From Heliopora coerulea (taxonomy: Eukaryota; Cnidaria; Anthozoa; Scleralcyonacea; Helioporidae), in NCBI GenBank assembly GCA_030142905.1, contig JASJOG010000215.1, positions 310,001 through 374,000 of the forward strand: a stretch of 64,000 nucleotides of DNA. The letters run 5' to 3'. Below the pieces are notes generated by a model. The model was not told the DNA's origin and made no database searches. It was given only the letters and a program-made list of their open reading frames with translations. Below, in pieces: positions 21,171 through 33,697 of the stretch (positions are counted from its first letter, which is position 1; each line of letters begins with the position of its first letter). A program made the translations under genes and the position numbers.

Positions 21171-21940
21171 AATAAACTTTCCCATCCACTGGAAATAGAA
21201 ACTATCAAACAAGTAACATCAAAAACGGCGAAAGCTGTTGTTGTTTTTGAATTATTTGGCGATTATTCTTTGACTAGTAATTTTACTACATACGCCTTTG
21301 CCTAATAGTGAATCGAAGGCACAGTATAACTGTCTACTTTACTCAACAGTTGTAGTCTTATATGACAACCATGATTTCTAAATTATCCAGCAATAATGTG
21401 TTCATATCTTTGACGACTGATGGCTGCACCTACTGCCGCTAAATACTTGTTGTGGCTGACGTCCTTTAAACAGATACTTAGCAACGTAGTTTAACAAAAG
21501 AAAAGAGCTTCCTGACTACAAGTTGTTGCACAAATGCTAGCATTACCGCTCTACATTTGGAGGAAACATTGAAAATGATAGGCGAATAACTTTAATACAT
21601 GTACAGTAATATCATGACTACGGTCGACATAAAATTTCAGAAAAGTGAGGTACGTAGAAAAGCTTATATGGCATACATTAAATTAGCTACGGACTTCGTT
21701 TGTTTCCTAGTTTAGTTTATTGCTGTAGGGATAGATGTGCACCAGCATATGTGTGAAAATGACAGATCTATTCAGCAGGTAGACTGCACTTAACCAGAGA
21801 CGGATGCAGGCGGTAGCTAAAAAGGGCTCGTGCCCATCCCATTATTGGCAGATACTTATCAGCACAACTGCGTGCCTCTAAAGATCCCAGAAATAGAGTA
21901 TGTTCTCTGAGGAATTCTTTATGTTCCTTTATCTATTGTC
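21171..21940. other. no recognised feature
   Basis: Between the copia remnant and the Penelope remnant I find no coding frame or repeat I can name. Part of it may be copia 3' sequence or LTR. Confidence 0.4.
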
Positions 21941-22800
21941 TACTCATGGTGGAATGCGGAGACTCAAGAAAACGGCCCAAATAAAAGAGCTAATGTCTTG
22001 CCCCGTTCTCTGAAAATAGTCTTTGACTTCAGATTCGTTCTTTGGTCTTGTATCTGGTTAATATTCAGCCAACGTGAGCTCCAGGTCCTTTTACTCTCTC
22101 CAATATAAGTGAAGCAACAGCATTTATATTCTACTTTGTGCACAACTCCTTTAATTTGTGCATGTGACGGCCAATTTCTTGGCTTCCGGAAAATATTGCC
22201 GACGGTTACAAACGGTTTGTACGCTTTATTGTAAGCTAGACTCTTACCGGAACTCCTTTGACTTACGGATGTTGTAACTGCAATGAATATCTAGAATGTT
22301 GTAGCTGCGATAAGTTTCCCATGGTACCCTCATCTACACGTCCTACAAATTTTGATGTACGGCCATTACGAGATCAATTATTATTTTGACAGCAGTCACT
22401 TTACTTTGTACTGCAATGTGCGTGTCAAACAATAGATTTTTATCTGTGTGAGTAACTTTTCGGTACATTCCGACCACCACCTCTATGTCTGTAAGTACTG
22501 TGCACATAGTGTTGAGAAATGCAATTGTTGCATTCTCTTCGGAGTGTGAATGCAGCTCGACGGTAAACTGTATGTACAGATTTATTGAACTCAAGTATAA
22601 TGCAGGACGTTCTTCACACCAATGCGCCCGGGAGATGACTTAAAATGGCCGACATACCGTCGCAACCAACGCACTCGAACTGACGTTGTTTCGAAGGCAA
22701 TGAATTCAATCTTTTGCATAATCAGTTCTGCTAAAAGTGCACTTACTAATGAACCCGCAGTATGTCCAGCAGTCTGGTGCCAATGATCTCCTTCACATGA
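21940..22800 (-). mobile_element. Penelope-like element remnant: RT palm/thumb and GIY-YIG endonuclease
   Basis: Read on the minus strand from 22799 down. First comes an RT palm piece ('HTAGSLVSALLAELIMQKIE', the region that is normally a GSP motif), with 'WLRRYVGH' where an active element has an Y-x-D-D box, so the catalytic aspartates are lost. Then 22594-22343 holds the RT end 'IQFTVELHS' and 'GMYRKVTHTDKNLLF', the strongly conserved Penelope 'YRKPTHTD' motif. Then at about 22160-22060 a GIY-YIG piece 'GVVHKVEY..CCFTYIGESKR' appears. The order RT then GIY-YIG is diagnostic of Penelope-like elements. It is divergent from the palindromic pair at 48-51 kb and inactive. Confidence 0.8.
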
Positions 22801-22914
22801 ACACCGTTAAACAATTATCAAAACAATGAACTATACACCAAAATTTCACAACAGAGTCTCCCGTCCATTCATAAAAAAGAATCACCGTCCAAACCATCTT
22901 ACCAGTTTAAGTTG

Positions 22915-23100
22915 TCCAGTCGGTTTTTCTATAGCCTGTTCAATTTCTTCGTCAAAATCCAAAATCTCATCGTCACCATCAGGTTGTCTTACTGGCTCAA
23001 ATTGATTCGGTTTCACCCCCAAATCGTCAATCGGCTCAGCAATGTTGTGCTTATTCAACCTCTCTGTATCGTTTTCCTCAGAGTTACTTGAACTTCACGA
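22915..23100 (-). pseudogene. exon-like fragment of a P2X7-like acidic protein
   Basis: On the minus strand about 58 codons are open, Glu/Asp-rich, with 'KPNQFEPVRQPDGDDEILDF' and ending at a splice-donor-like 'GTAAGA' near 22915. The 'QFEP' motif after an acidic stretch is typical of the first exon of the many P2X7-like (cytoplasmic tail-like) genes in cnidarian genomes. An in-frame TGA lies just upstream and no ATG is evident, and no following exon was found. It is therefore probably a fragment or broken copy. Confidence 0.35.
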
Positions 23101-24894
23101 CCAGCTTTTATCATTGGTTGTTAAATCCACGTACACGTTATAGGAATCTTACTAACCAAGGGAGTCAAACAACCATGCTAATTGCTAAACGCAATAAAGC
23201 AATAGAAGCTAAACACTCAACTGAAGTCACACTCGAGACACCGCTGACAAAGAGAAAATAGCGGCGCTGTATTTCAAAATTTTCGATCTGCTTTATTGCT
23301 TATCTCTCGTCAACGAATGACGGCTGGAGAAACATATTTAGGGCTTTTATTTTTTTTTTTAATAAGGCCTTTCATATAGATAAAAATTGATTGGCGTGGC
23401 AGTTCCCCTTTAAAACAACTGTTGTTAAGTACCAGGAAAAGAAATCCCATAACTTCGGCAAAAGTTCTAAAAAGCTTTCACTTGACGACGTCCACAGTTA
23501 ATGGAACTGGAATAGATGTAAACAGAGAAATCAAATAGAAAGATGCAATTGCTTCACCTGTGTCGACCTTCTGCGCACTCACAAATTCTCAAAACTCTCT
23601 TCTTATCTTGACAAAATTTTTACTGCCACCACGGAAACGTTTAAAGAGAGAGAATCCAAATATTTTGATAACTGGTAGGTCAGCTATCACATGCAACTAT
23701 TAATTGGTCGTAAAACAATTCTCGTACATGCTTCCTCTTGAATGCTAAAATGGTCGTGTTCAGAAATTAAGGTGACCTTATTGATTTTTGGAATACCACA
23801 AAATCAGACTGTACTTGAGTCGAAAGGTCTTAATTTTCGTTATTCTGATTTCGACAAGTTTCCTCATTTTCGTACTTTCAAAAGCTTTTCTTCCAGTTCC
23901 GTTTCCGTCTTTCTTGTCGGATTTTTTCTTTTATCTGTAATCTTTTCCTACATCTCCTGTTGAAGCATTTGAACACGTGCTCCACATAGTTTTGTTCAGA
24001 ACAGTCCAGTATCCTTTATCCGCCTTTATCATTAAAATACTGTTATCAGCCCTGAGATCAATACCTGTTTCGCTTGTCGAGTTAAATTCTGCTTTAGCGT
24101 AGTTCTTGGTTCTTTAACGGTGCTGTTAAGTTCTGCTCGATCGGCGAATTACTCCCAAAAAAGCGTAAAAGATATTTTTTAGATTGAAAAATCCCGATGA
24201 TTTTTTCTGAAGTATCAGGGAATTTTTCTTAAGTATCGCGGATTTTTCGAATTTCTTTTCTCCCAAAAGTTTTTGTCAAATTCTGCCAAAGTTTTTGTCA
24301 TATGTCATGGCTGACTTCTCTCACACAGCAACCTCTTACGTTTCCGACTGTTGCCAACTTACGAGAAGGAAAAAAATTGTTCTCAGCCTAAACACCACTG
24401 AAACTCGTTCCTACAGCATTTCTTCAAATGGCACGAAGTTCAGCAAATCTCTAGCAAAAATATCTGCATATTATCGAAACGTGATCACGATTTTTTGCAT
24501 TTGACATTAATTTTAACAAATTTAGATTTCAGATTCGGACTGTTTTTATTTTTAATTGGACTTTTAAAGATTTTCTGGACTTGTCTAAGAGGGCGGAATT
24601 TCGGAATTTTTCAAAATACCCCTCGGTTTTTCTAGTATATTATCCTTTTTGTCAGATGGTAAATTGCTTGAGCCCTGCTCCACCGAACTAAAGATTTCTT
24701 TAATTAGTATTCGTCTAGGCGTCATTAAAAAATTGAGTCCATTTCAAAGTAAACAAATTTCATCATTTTAAATTCTCTTTGAGACGTACTAACTACTCAC
24801 CACTTTCTTGACTAGTTGACATTTTGAATTTCTTATACGAAAAATCGTATAAGACAATCGTATCATGTATATTGCCCTTAAAATTTTCTGGATT
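23101..24894. other. no recognised gene
   Basis: AT-rich sequence with several homopolymer T runs (for example 23349-23360) and no convincing coding frame. Nothing on either strand resembles a known family. Confidence 0.45.
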
Positions 24895-27540
24895 TGTTGA
24901 ATTTATTATGATCAGTCAGAGCTTAAGTAACAAAAATAAGTCACAAAAATGTATGTATAAATGAAGGAAACAGAACAGAATCTTGTCCAATATTTTTTAG
25001 AAGTTGCGCCTCTCCCTCGACTTTTTTAGAAGTATTAGCATGGTAGTTTTAATATCTTTTGTGCCAGAAACGTTCAATCGTTAACAATATATAAAAAATC
25101 ATGCCTTAATAACATTGAAAGATCGTCCATTTCAATCGTCTTTTGCTCCAATACTAGCTGCCCTAATTTAACCTTAACTAAGAAAATCTAAATTCTAAGT
25201 TTTTACACACATAGCATCTATGTCATATCAATTCTTCAACTCTACCCCTACTTTTTCTCCTTATGTAACGTCCAAAGCACTCATCAAGTAGCATTACCAA
25301 GTGTAGAACCTACCCCATGACCATTCTCAAAATATTTTACAAATTATGATTTATTACTTGGACTACCTATGCTACCCAGAGTCTAGGTTTCGGTTACTTT
25401 TCTGGTTTGTTTCTTTTAAATTTCGCTGTCGCGAATTTGCAAAATTGCGCAATACATCCTGTGAAGCCTTCAGTGAATGTAAGACATTTTGTATGGTCGA
25501 TTTCGCAAGTTGTTTCAAACATCTGATTTTGCTCGACTATAGGTAGGTTTTTTAAATGACTTGCCTCCCGTTTTTCGCTATGGATTCATATTTTACATGT
25601 TCCCATACTTAGCCCTTCACTGAAAGTTTTAAATCGATTTTAGTTGAGTTGTCGTTCGAAGTATTCCGATGTTTGGTTGTTTACGTGCGACTTCTTTCGT
25701 CAAATTTTCACCTAATAGTGAGGCTAAGGAAGTTGTTTAACGAAAACTTGGCGAAACAAATGTTTCCTAATCAAAAAGTTGTTAACAATATGCTGTATTT
25801 GACTACAATTTGTAAAACGGGAGGAGAGAACCCTGATAAATAACCGTGATAATATAATCTCCATTTTCACCTGTTGATTTCCGCACGTTTGGTATTGAAG
25901 CTTGGTCTGCTTAATCTGAACATCGTAGTAGCACATGAATTGATGAAAATCACGTCGTTCACTCTTCGTTAAAACGAAGGGAGTACTTCTTAAATGAATT
26001 TCAACGGAAGATGATCGCATAATTTTAAAAGAGAATACAAGTGCTTCGAGTGATTGACTTCCAGAAAATTAATTAGCCAATGAGAGAGGAAGTTCACTCC
26101 AGAAGTTCACGGAGTACAGTTTATTTATTCAATCATACAACAAAATCTTGAAATACAACACAGATAAACGGACTTATCGTAGAACAATCACACGATCGTT
26201 CCGAGGTGAACGAGTAAAACGAAAAATCTCGCAGGATCGCTTCAAATTAAATGAATATGAAAAAAAAAAAAATAAATAAAAAATCTGGTGCTTTTGTGTA
26301 CAATGTCCGCTGAATATTTTTAATCATTAAGAAGCAGAAACGCGTTTGATTAGAAATGCTTTGATCTTCATTTGTTTAAATAAACTTAACACCTATCTTC
26401 CAGGTTTTAACAGTTGATTAAAATTTGTTTTGAAAAACCGTCAACAGAGCAGAATATCCCTAGCTAGTTATTGCCCCCTAAAGCAAGCCAACCACATAAT
26501 TCCTAAACTTCCATTGTTTTGCTGTTTGTTAAAACCAAACACCTCAAAGTTTAAGTAGCTCCAAAGTACGGCGTCAACATGCCTCAATACAGTCCTTATT
26601 ATGCAAACTGAAATTAATAGAACCTTCGTGTACGAGTATTTCTGTCTTTCAAATAATTAGAAGTCCACTACGGAGTGTACGTATCTTTAAAATAAATATA
26701 ACAAAAATAAAAGATATGTCATATAGTGCAATCTAGTTTTGTTGCCATATGCCATGGTGCCAATAATTTGGGAGCTGGGTAATATTTTCACGATTATCAC
26801 AACTTGGTCCGTGCATATATATAATTCAGTGAAGAGTAAAATAGCAAAATATACGACGACATTGTTCAAATAAAAATTTTACAATAAAGCTTGGAGGTTT
26901 CAAATTATCGAGTGTGATGAAGAATTTTAAAAACTAGGTACCTTGTTTCAGTTACTTTGTATCCTTATTTACTGGACGCTGCTGGTGTAATAGAATAACA
27001 ACTTAACAAGATCACTATTTATGCCTGCGTCATTAGAAATATTCATCCACCACCCCATTGCAAATTAACAGGAGGCATGTTAAGTGTTTTTGACTGTGGT
27101 GTAGAAGTCTTCTATGCTAGTTTAAGGGATTTAGCCTAAATAAACTCCCAATTCGACTGAAGTGACCCAGAAAATTCCAACTGTTAAATGATACCTATAT
27201 GGGACAGAAAGTCTGCGACGGAGCCAGCGAACAAAAGAGAATATTACGCCATATGATCACACAAAAGGAAATACTTCCTCTTTAGAAGCTTTACTAAGAG
27301 GACATCTGCAAGTGCAGCATCAAAGGCTAAAAAGTAACTATATCTGTACCATTTTCAATTATCTTTTATTAAGGATGACAAATCTACGGATTAATCAACT
27401 TCATATTCAGAAGTTTCAAAACTTTTCATCACGATTTATGTATCATCTTCGGTCCCTGTAGCTTACAATTTTCACTCCATAAAGTACATATTATCTTTTA
27501 TCTGATCAAATATTTCATTTTTCCTGAGTAAAAGTTTCAT
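24895..27540. repeat. dispersed duplicated block, copy A (copy B at 55648-58467)
   Basis: From 'ttgttgaatttattatgatca' onwards this sequence runs collinear with 55648-58467, differing by scattered substitutions and small indels. Copy B additionally carries a LINE 3'-end insertion near 56250-56436. No coding frame is conserved between the copies, and the small open frames differ. The block leads directly into the 2.1-kb units in both loci, so block plus units behave as one repeat family. Confidence 0.85.
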
Positions 27541-29259
27541 TTTCCTTCTTGCCACATTCGCAGGAAAGTTGAACAATTCGAAGCTGCATCATATCGTTGA
27601 CAGAACTATGACTGATTTAAGGATGTCCTTAACATTTTTCGATACGTCAGAAATTTTCTTTGGAAACGAGAAACCCCCTTATTTATATGAAATTTAAAAC
27701 TTGGTATATTATAAGTGGGTATCGGAAGTTCATCTTACGAATATTTGTTTGATAAATTTTGAATCACTGATGACACTTCTGCGATTTGGAAGTTATGGAA
27801 ATTTTCTAGATCAACTTAAGAAAACACCGAACTTCGAAACACTTCGACCAAAAAATTCTTATCGATTCTCAAACATTAATGTTTGACATGGCCTAATTTA
27901 ATGTACAATCCAACTTGTAATTTGGCAATAATCGTCATAAATTCACACCAAAAAAAAATAGCCATACAACGTTGATATCCGATGTCTGCTGCTTCACTAC
28001 TCAGGCACTTACCTGTGCAAACGTTCCAACCTGCAAAACAAGAAAAATGTACATTAGTTCAAGGATCGAAAGTCCGCCATGGGGCAATTTAGCTTCACAC
28101 GCAACCTCTACTCCCCATACACCTTTGCCTGATTGCCTCACCCACAACCTAAACCCCGAAAAGCCTTCGTCTGGTGGACGCTGCGAGAGCGATGGACGAA
28201 TATCAGGGAGGACTGACCTCTGATATGATCACAGGCATTTATACTTTGTGGTGAACGATACACTAAAATTGAAATGGATAGTGCACGGTAAATGAAGAGG
28301 TATGAGAGAGTATCTGATGCCCTGTGACGACCGGTGAGAAGCTCTGACTATTGAGCTCGCGAGACTCACATGTCCAACGAACGTGCAATTGACTATATCT
28401 TTTGACTGGAAGATATCGAATACCATTGCCAATCACACTGCAGTTTTTGCATTAGGCTTTATTAAGTTCATACTAATTATTTGTATTGCTAAACCTAACC
28501 CTAATCCTGACTGTTGACCTAATACTAACAACAATTCTAACCCTAGTCTTTATCTAAGCCTAAAAAGCTGATTTCTAGCTAGATGTGAATGTCCAGGAGG
28601 TCACTAACTACATAAGTCGTTTATCTCTTCGACACCGCCTCTTCTTATTCAAAACGCCAATGGCCTCACTTCGGGTTCAGGGGCCGAACGCAGCCTGTGG
28701 GCCAAATATTCCGCTGACGACGAACAAATAAGATTTTATTCCCACGTCGAATACTTACTCTTTCTAAATTGTAATGCAATTGCATTAAACATGGAATCGA
28801 TTACTCTTGACGATATGATAAACATTCATGCAGTTCCTAATGCTATTTTCGGATTTCAGCTTAAGCCGCGGTTTTACAGCAATGTTGCTCGTACATGTCA
28901 TGAAGCTTTTCTTAAAATTTGACGTCAACGATCTACGTGAGGGGAAGAACTTCGATCAACTATTATATGCTACTTAATAATATGAAGGAGACTGTATATG
29001 TTTCTTTCTTTTTCTTATACAGAAAAAACGCTAAAGTTTCGCCACGTTCGCACAATAGAAATTTCGTATTGGCAACATAAACGTCGGTTGAAAGATGAGG
29101 GCCGCTGTAAGTTTCTGTGACTTTACAGGTTTTTTAAGCTCTTCAACTTTTGCCCATGCTAACAACATAGAGAACTCCGAACAAGACGGATTTGCTTATC
29201 ACAGATTCTAAAAGATATACAGTGAAAATTGTTTCAGAGGCCAAAATAGAATATTTTAA

Positions 29260-30414
29260 CCCTATTTAACATGGCATATCGGTATGCCCCCCTCGGGGGG
29301 GGGCTTTTTTGGCCCCCCCTAATTATTTTGAGAACGGGAAATGGGAAATGCATGAAACTTTGGGATATGTTGGAAAAATATATTACTAGTCAAAAAACAT
29401 CAAAATATCTACAAAAAATTTTTTTCAAGTGTCTTTGCTGGGGGTCTGTTCAAGTCTACATGTGGAATTTTTCAATACATTCATTACATACGTAGCTTGC
29501 ATGCTTTGTTCATATTGTTCTTTGACAAGATGGACAACAATGCTTAGATTTGCCAAATTTGTTCTTTTGTTCATTGTAATGAGGCTTTCCCTTCAACTGT
29601 TTGATGCAGTAAAAGCATTTTTTTCGATCACTTGGAGCTTCAAGTGCTGCTGGTTGTTCGACGTACTGTCACTTGTTGTAACTTTTGTAACTTTTCACAC
29701 CTTTTTCAATACCTCAGATAAGTAGGGTTTCTAATCTGTTTTACACTTCTTTCTATACATCAAAATATCAATAATGGATTCAACTAACATTTTCATAGAA
29801 AAGGGAAGCTTTAAAGATTTATATAAAAGAAACGTTTTGCCTGTGATTTGTATTCCACTAATTACTAATTACAGAATACGTGAAAGTAACTCATTGTGTT
29901 TACTCCCGAGACTGCATTTTCCAGCTGAAAAGGCAAACATAGAACTAAATTGAAGATGTAGTAATAAATCAGTGTGACAAAAAATCAAAAAAGACATCAA
30001 AGTTTGAGAAAAACATTAGAATGTTTGAGTTCAAAAAATAACAGCCGGAATTGAATTTTACCCGCTGAAAAAAAATAAAAATGATGATTGTGCATTCAAA
30101 TTTGTCTTAGACCTAAGATGTAATTGGCAGGCAAAAAAAATTCAACATTATTGTCCAAAAAATCTAATCAGACGAAAATAAAACCAAAGATTGTAAAACC
30201 GCAAAAAGTGATTTTTCACCCCCTGGCGACAAAAGTGGAATTACCCCCGGAAAACGTGAAAATTTTTGAAACTTCTTTATAGCAAAATAACCGCAATAAA
30301 AAAATATTAAAAGTCACAAAATTTCAGCCAAATTGGACAAGCGGTTCAAATTTTATGAAACAAAGTATAGGTGGGGGGGGGCCAAAAAAGCCCCCCCCCC
30401 CATGTGAAATAGGG
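29260..30414 (-). mobile_element. piggyBac-type element, internally deleted
   Basis: The 1155-bp insert begins 'ccctatttaacatgg' and ends 'catgtgaaataggg', inverted with one mismatch. It is flanked by TTAA on both sides (29256-29259 and 30415-30418). The other repeat units show the empty site 'attttaaagcgctatg', proving the insertion boundaries. CCCT termini and TTAA duplication are the piggyBac signature. Sub-terminal C/G tracts surround 'ggcttttttggcc' at both ends, also inverted, extending the terminal structure to about 60 bp. A transposase remnant lies on the minus strand. Confidence 0.92.
29425..29667 (-). pseudogene. C-terminal Cys-rich remnant of a piggyBac transposase
   Basis: On the minus strand of the piggyBac element an open stretch ends with TGA at 29425-29427. 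It contains 'KKCFYC' followed about 25 residues later by 'KHCCPSC'. This Cys-x2-Cys / Cys-Cys-x2-Cys pattern is like the zinc-binding C-terminal domain of piggyBac transposases, which binds the terminal repeats. An in-frame TGA at the 5' side and the absence of the DDD catalytic core show that only the tail survived. The identification depends on the element's termini as much as on the residues. Confidence 0.5.
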
Positions 30415-33400
30415 TTAAAGCGCTATGAATGATTTCATGTTGCAAACGGATGAATTATAGAATTTTAAACTGTTTTCAGTGAATTAATGTAAGGATTATC
30501 AATCTTAATTTTCCAAAGGTTTTCTACGGTTCGAACAAACTCAGTATGTTAAGCTGTCGGCCCCATAAAAAACGACACAGTTTCTCCCTATTCTAAACTA
30601 CGAATTTTAACTCTAAACAAGCATATGAAGTTTGCTAGAGATATTGGCTATACAAACGACAATGTACCTCTTTTGTCACCAAATAATTTACTTGTCCGAT
30701 TTTCTGCAACTTTTTTGTGCTACTTTTCCAGCAGTCGTGTCTTCCGTGACAAATCAGCTACACGTGCAACTTTGTAGTGCAGTGGCACTTTGGTTTTCAA
30801 AACATTGCATTGTATGTAGAAAGTAACGAATCCCGTGAGGACTAGTTGCTCTTTAGCCAGGAGTAACACTATAAAGTTTATAATACGCAATTTGGCGGAC
30901 AAACTTTAAGCTCAGTTATTCAATCCATGGATACCGCTGATTACTCACTTAGACTAACCCACTGAATACGCTATCTGGCTTCAAACAACCAGCCGCTGAT
31001 AACAAAACAAAATAAAATGGCGTAAGTTCCAAAATTTTTAACCACACTTTACAAGCCATCATGCGTCCCTGTATCTTGCGCTTTTCACTCCATAAACTAC
31101 ATACTATTTTTATCTAATCTAGTATTTCATTTTATCAGATTACAGGTTTCATTTTCATTCGTTACCACTTTGCTTGGAACCTGGAACAATTCGAAGCTGC
31201 ATCATGTCATTGATAGAACTATGACTTATTTAAGTATGTCCTTAACATTTTTCGATATGTCCGAAATTTTCTTTGGAAACGAAAGACCCCCTTCTTCATC
31301 TGAAATTCCAAACTTGGCATGTTATAGGTAGGTATCGGAAGGTCATCATACGAATATTGGTTTGATAAATGTTGAATCACTGACGACACTCCTGTCATTT
31401 GGAAGTTATGGAAATTTCCTAGATTAACTAAAGAAAACACCGAACTACGAAACACTTCGACCCAAAAAGTCTTATCGATTCTCAAACATTAATGTTTGAT
31501 ATGGCCTAATTTAATGTACGATCCAACTTGTAATTTGGCAATAATCGTCATAAATTCACACCAAAAAACTAGCCATACAACGTTGATATCCGATTTGTAC
31601 TGCTTCACTACTCAGGCACTTACCTCAACTTACGAGAACGGCTGCAAAAAGAGGAAAAATGTACATTAGTTCAAGGATCAACAGTCCGCCATGGGGAAAT
31701 TTAGCTTCACACACAACCTCTACTCCCGATGCAACTTTGCCTAATTGCCTCACGCACAACCTGAACTCCCGAAAAGGTTTTGCCTGGTGGACAGTGTGAG
31801 AGCGATGGACGAATATCAGGGAGGAGTGAAGCCTGATATGATCACGGGCACTTATACTTTGTAGTGAACGATACACTAGAATTGAAATGGATAGTGTAGG
31901 GTAAATGGAGAGATCTAAGACAGTGTCTGATGCCCTGTGACGACCGGTGAGACGCTCTGACCATTGAGCTCGCGAGATTCACATGTCGAACTAACGTGCA
32001 ATTGACTATATCTTTTGACTGGAGGATATCGAATACCATTGCCAATCACACTGCAGAATTTGCATTAGGCTTTATTAAGTTCATACTAATTATTTGTATT
32101 GCTAAACCTAACCCTAATCCTGACTGTTGACCTAACACTTAAGAACAATTCTAACCGTAGTCTTTATCTAAGCCTAAAATGCTGATTTCTAGCTAGATGT
32201 GAATGTCCAGGAGGTCACTAACTACAGAAGTTGCTTATCTCTACGACACCGGCTCTTCTTATTCAAAACGCCAATGGCCTCACTTCGTGTTCAGGGGCCG
32301 AATGCAGTCTGCGGGCCAAATGTTTGGCTCACGACGAAAAAATAAGATTTTATTCCCACGTCGAATACTTACTCTTTCTAAATTGTAATGCAATTGCATT
32401 AAACATGGAATCGTTTACTCATGACGATATGATAAACATTCATGCACTTCCTAATGTTATTTTTGGATTTCAGCTTAAAGCGCGCTTTTACAGCAATGTT
32501 GCTCGTACATGTCATGAAACTTTTCTTAAAATTTGACGTCAACGATCTACGTGAGGGGAAGAACTTTCATCAACTATTATATGCCACTTAATAAAATGAA
32601 CGAGACTGTATATGTTTCTTTCTTTCTCTTATAGAGAAGAAACGCTAAAGATTCAACCACGTGCGTATAATAAAAATTTCGTGCTGGCAACATAAACGTC
32701 GCTTGAAAGATGAGGGCCGCTGTAAGTTCCTATGATTTTACAGGTATTTTCACCTCTTCAATTTTTGCCGATGCTAACAACATAGAGAACTCCGAACAAG
32801 ACTCATTTGTATATCACAGATTCTTAAAGATGGAGAGTTAAAATTGTTTCAGGGGCCAAAATAGAATATTTTAAAGCACTATGAATGATTTCATGTTGCT
32901 AAGGGATCAATTATAGAATTTTAAACTGTTTTCAGTGAAGTCACGTAAGGATTATCGATCTTAATTTTCCAAAGGTTTTTCTACAGTTCGAACAAACTCA
33001 GTATGTTAAGCTGTCGGCCCCATAAAAAACGACACAGTTTCTCCCTATTCTAAACTACGAATTTTAACCCTAAACAAGCATTTGAAGTTTGGCAGAGATA
33101 ATGGCTACACAAACGACAATGTATCTCTTTTGTCACCAAATAATTTACTCGACCGATTTTCTGCAACTTTTTTGTGCTACTTTTCCAGCAGTCGTGTCTT
33201 CCGTGACAAATCAGCTACACGTGCAACTTTGTAGTGCAGTGGCACTTTGGTTTTCAAACCATTGCATTGTATGTAGAAAGTAACAATCCCCGTGCAGTCT
33301 TGCTGCTCTTTATTTAGGAACAAAAATCCGAGTGTCAGATGGCATCCATGATGGGAGTCCAACTGACCAGTTACTTACCCAAGACCTTCTTTCTAAGTGA

Positions 33401-33697
33401 GCCCAGCCTAACATATTAAGATTTATACAATCCTTCCAGAGTAAAGACAATTTCGTTGTTTGACGAAATAGAAGCTTAATTTTAGTATTCTGTATTCTAG
33501 TGACCTATCAGTTTATTATTATTATTATTATTAAAGTAATTTATTTCTCCATTCTGGCTTTTCAGAAATAATTACAATTAATGATTATGTACGTTACAAA
33601 TCTATATTTACATTAACATCATTAATTACTCAACCTACGTGAATTTAAACTATATATTACAATTAATAACAAGATAAAAAGTTAAAAAGTTAAAAAG

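Larger units (their letters stand above)
27541..33322. repeat. two diverged units of the 2.1-kb repeat family (locus A)
   Basis: Unit 1 starts near 27541 and unit 2 near 31155, judged by the shared phrases 'cgaagctgcatcatgtc' and 'tcattgatagaactatgac'. Unit 1 carries a 1155-bp piggyBac insertion at 29260-30414. Unit 2 is broken at about 33322 by LINE material and resumes near 39678. Each unit includes a half-tRNA-like stretch (minus strand, 28321-28370 and about 31935-31983), a CCCTAA-like string, and a 'caggaggtcactaactac' to 'cttaaaatttgacgtcaacg' segment. Both locus-A units keep about 370 bp (around 30770-31140) that the locus-B tandem copies lack. Confidence 0.85.

Noticed and set aside
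28492..28515. CCCTAA-like string in the 2.1-kb units as an interstitial telomere
   Set aside because: Only about three imperfect repeats; too short to claim telomeric origin.
28614..28924. A frame of about 90-100 codons that stays open in the same place of every 2.1-kb unit (also about 32231-32536, 59550-59845 and 61640-61935)
   Set aside because: Differences between units change amino acids at least as often as expected by chance (Gly/Cys, Arg/Cys, Trp/Arg, Asp/His), so there is no sign of selection. The frame survives because the copies are recent.
29271..29725. Two plus-strand open frames in the piggyBac element
   Set aside because: They overlap the Cys-rich stretch on the minus strand and one terminal repeat. 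The hydrophobic composition is the complement of a Lys-rich sequence, not a membrane protein.
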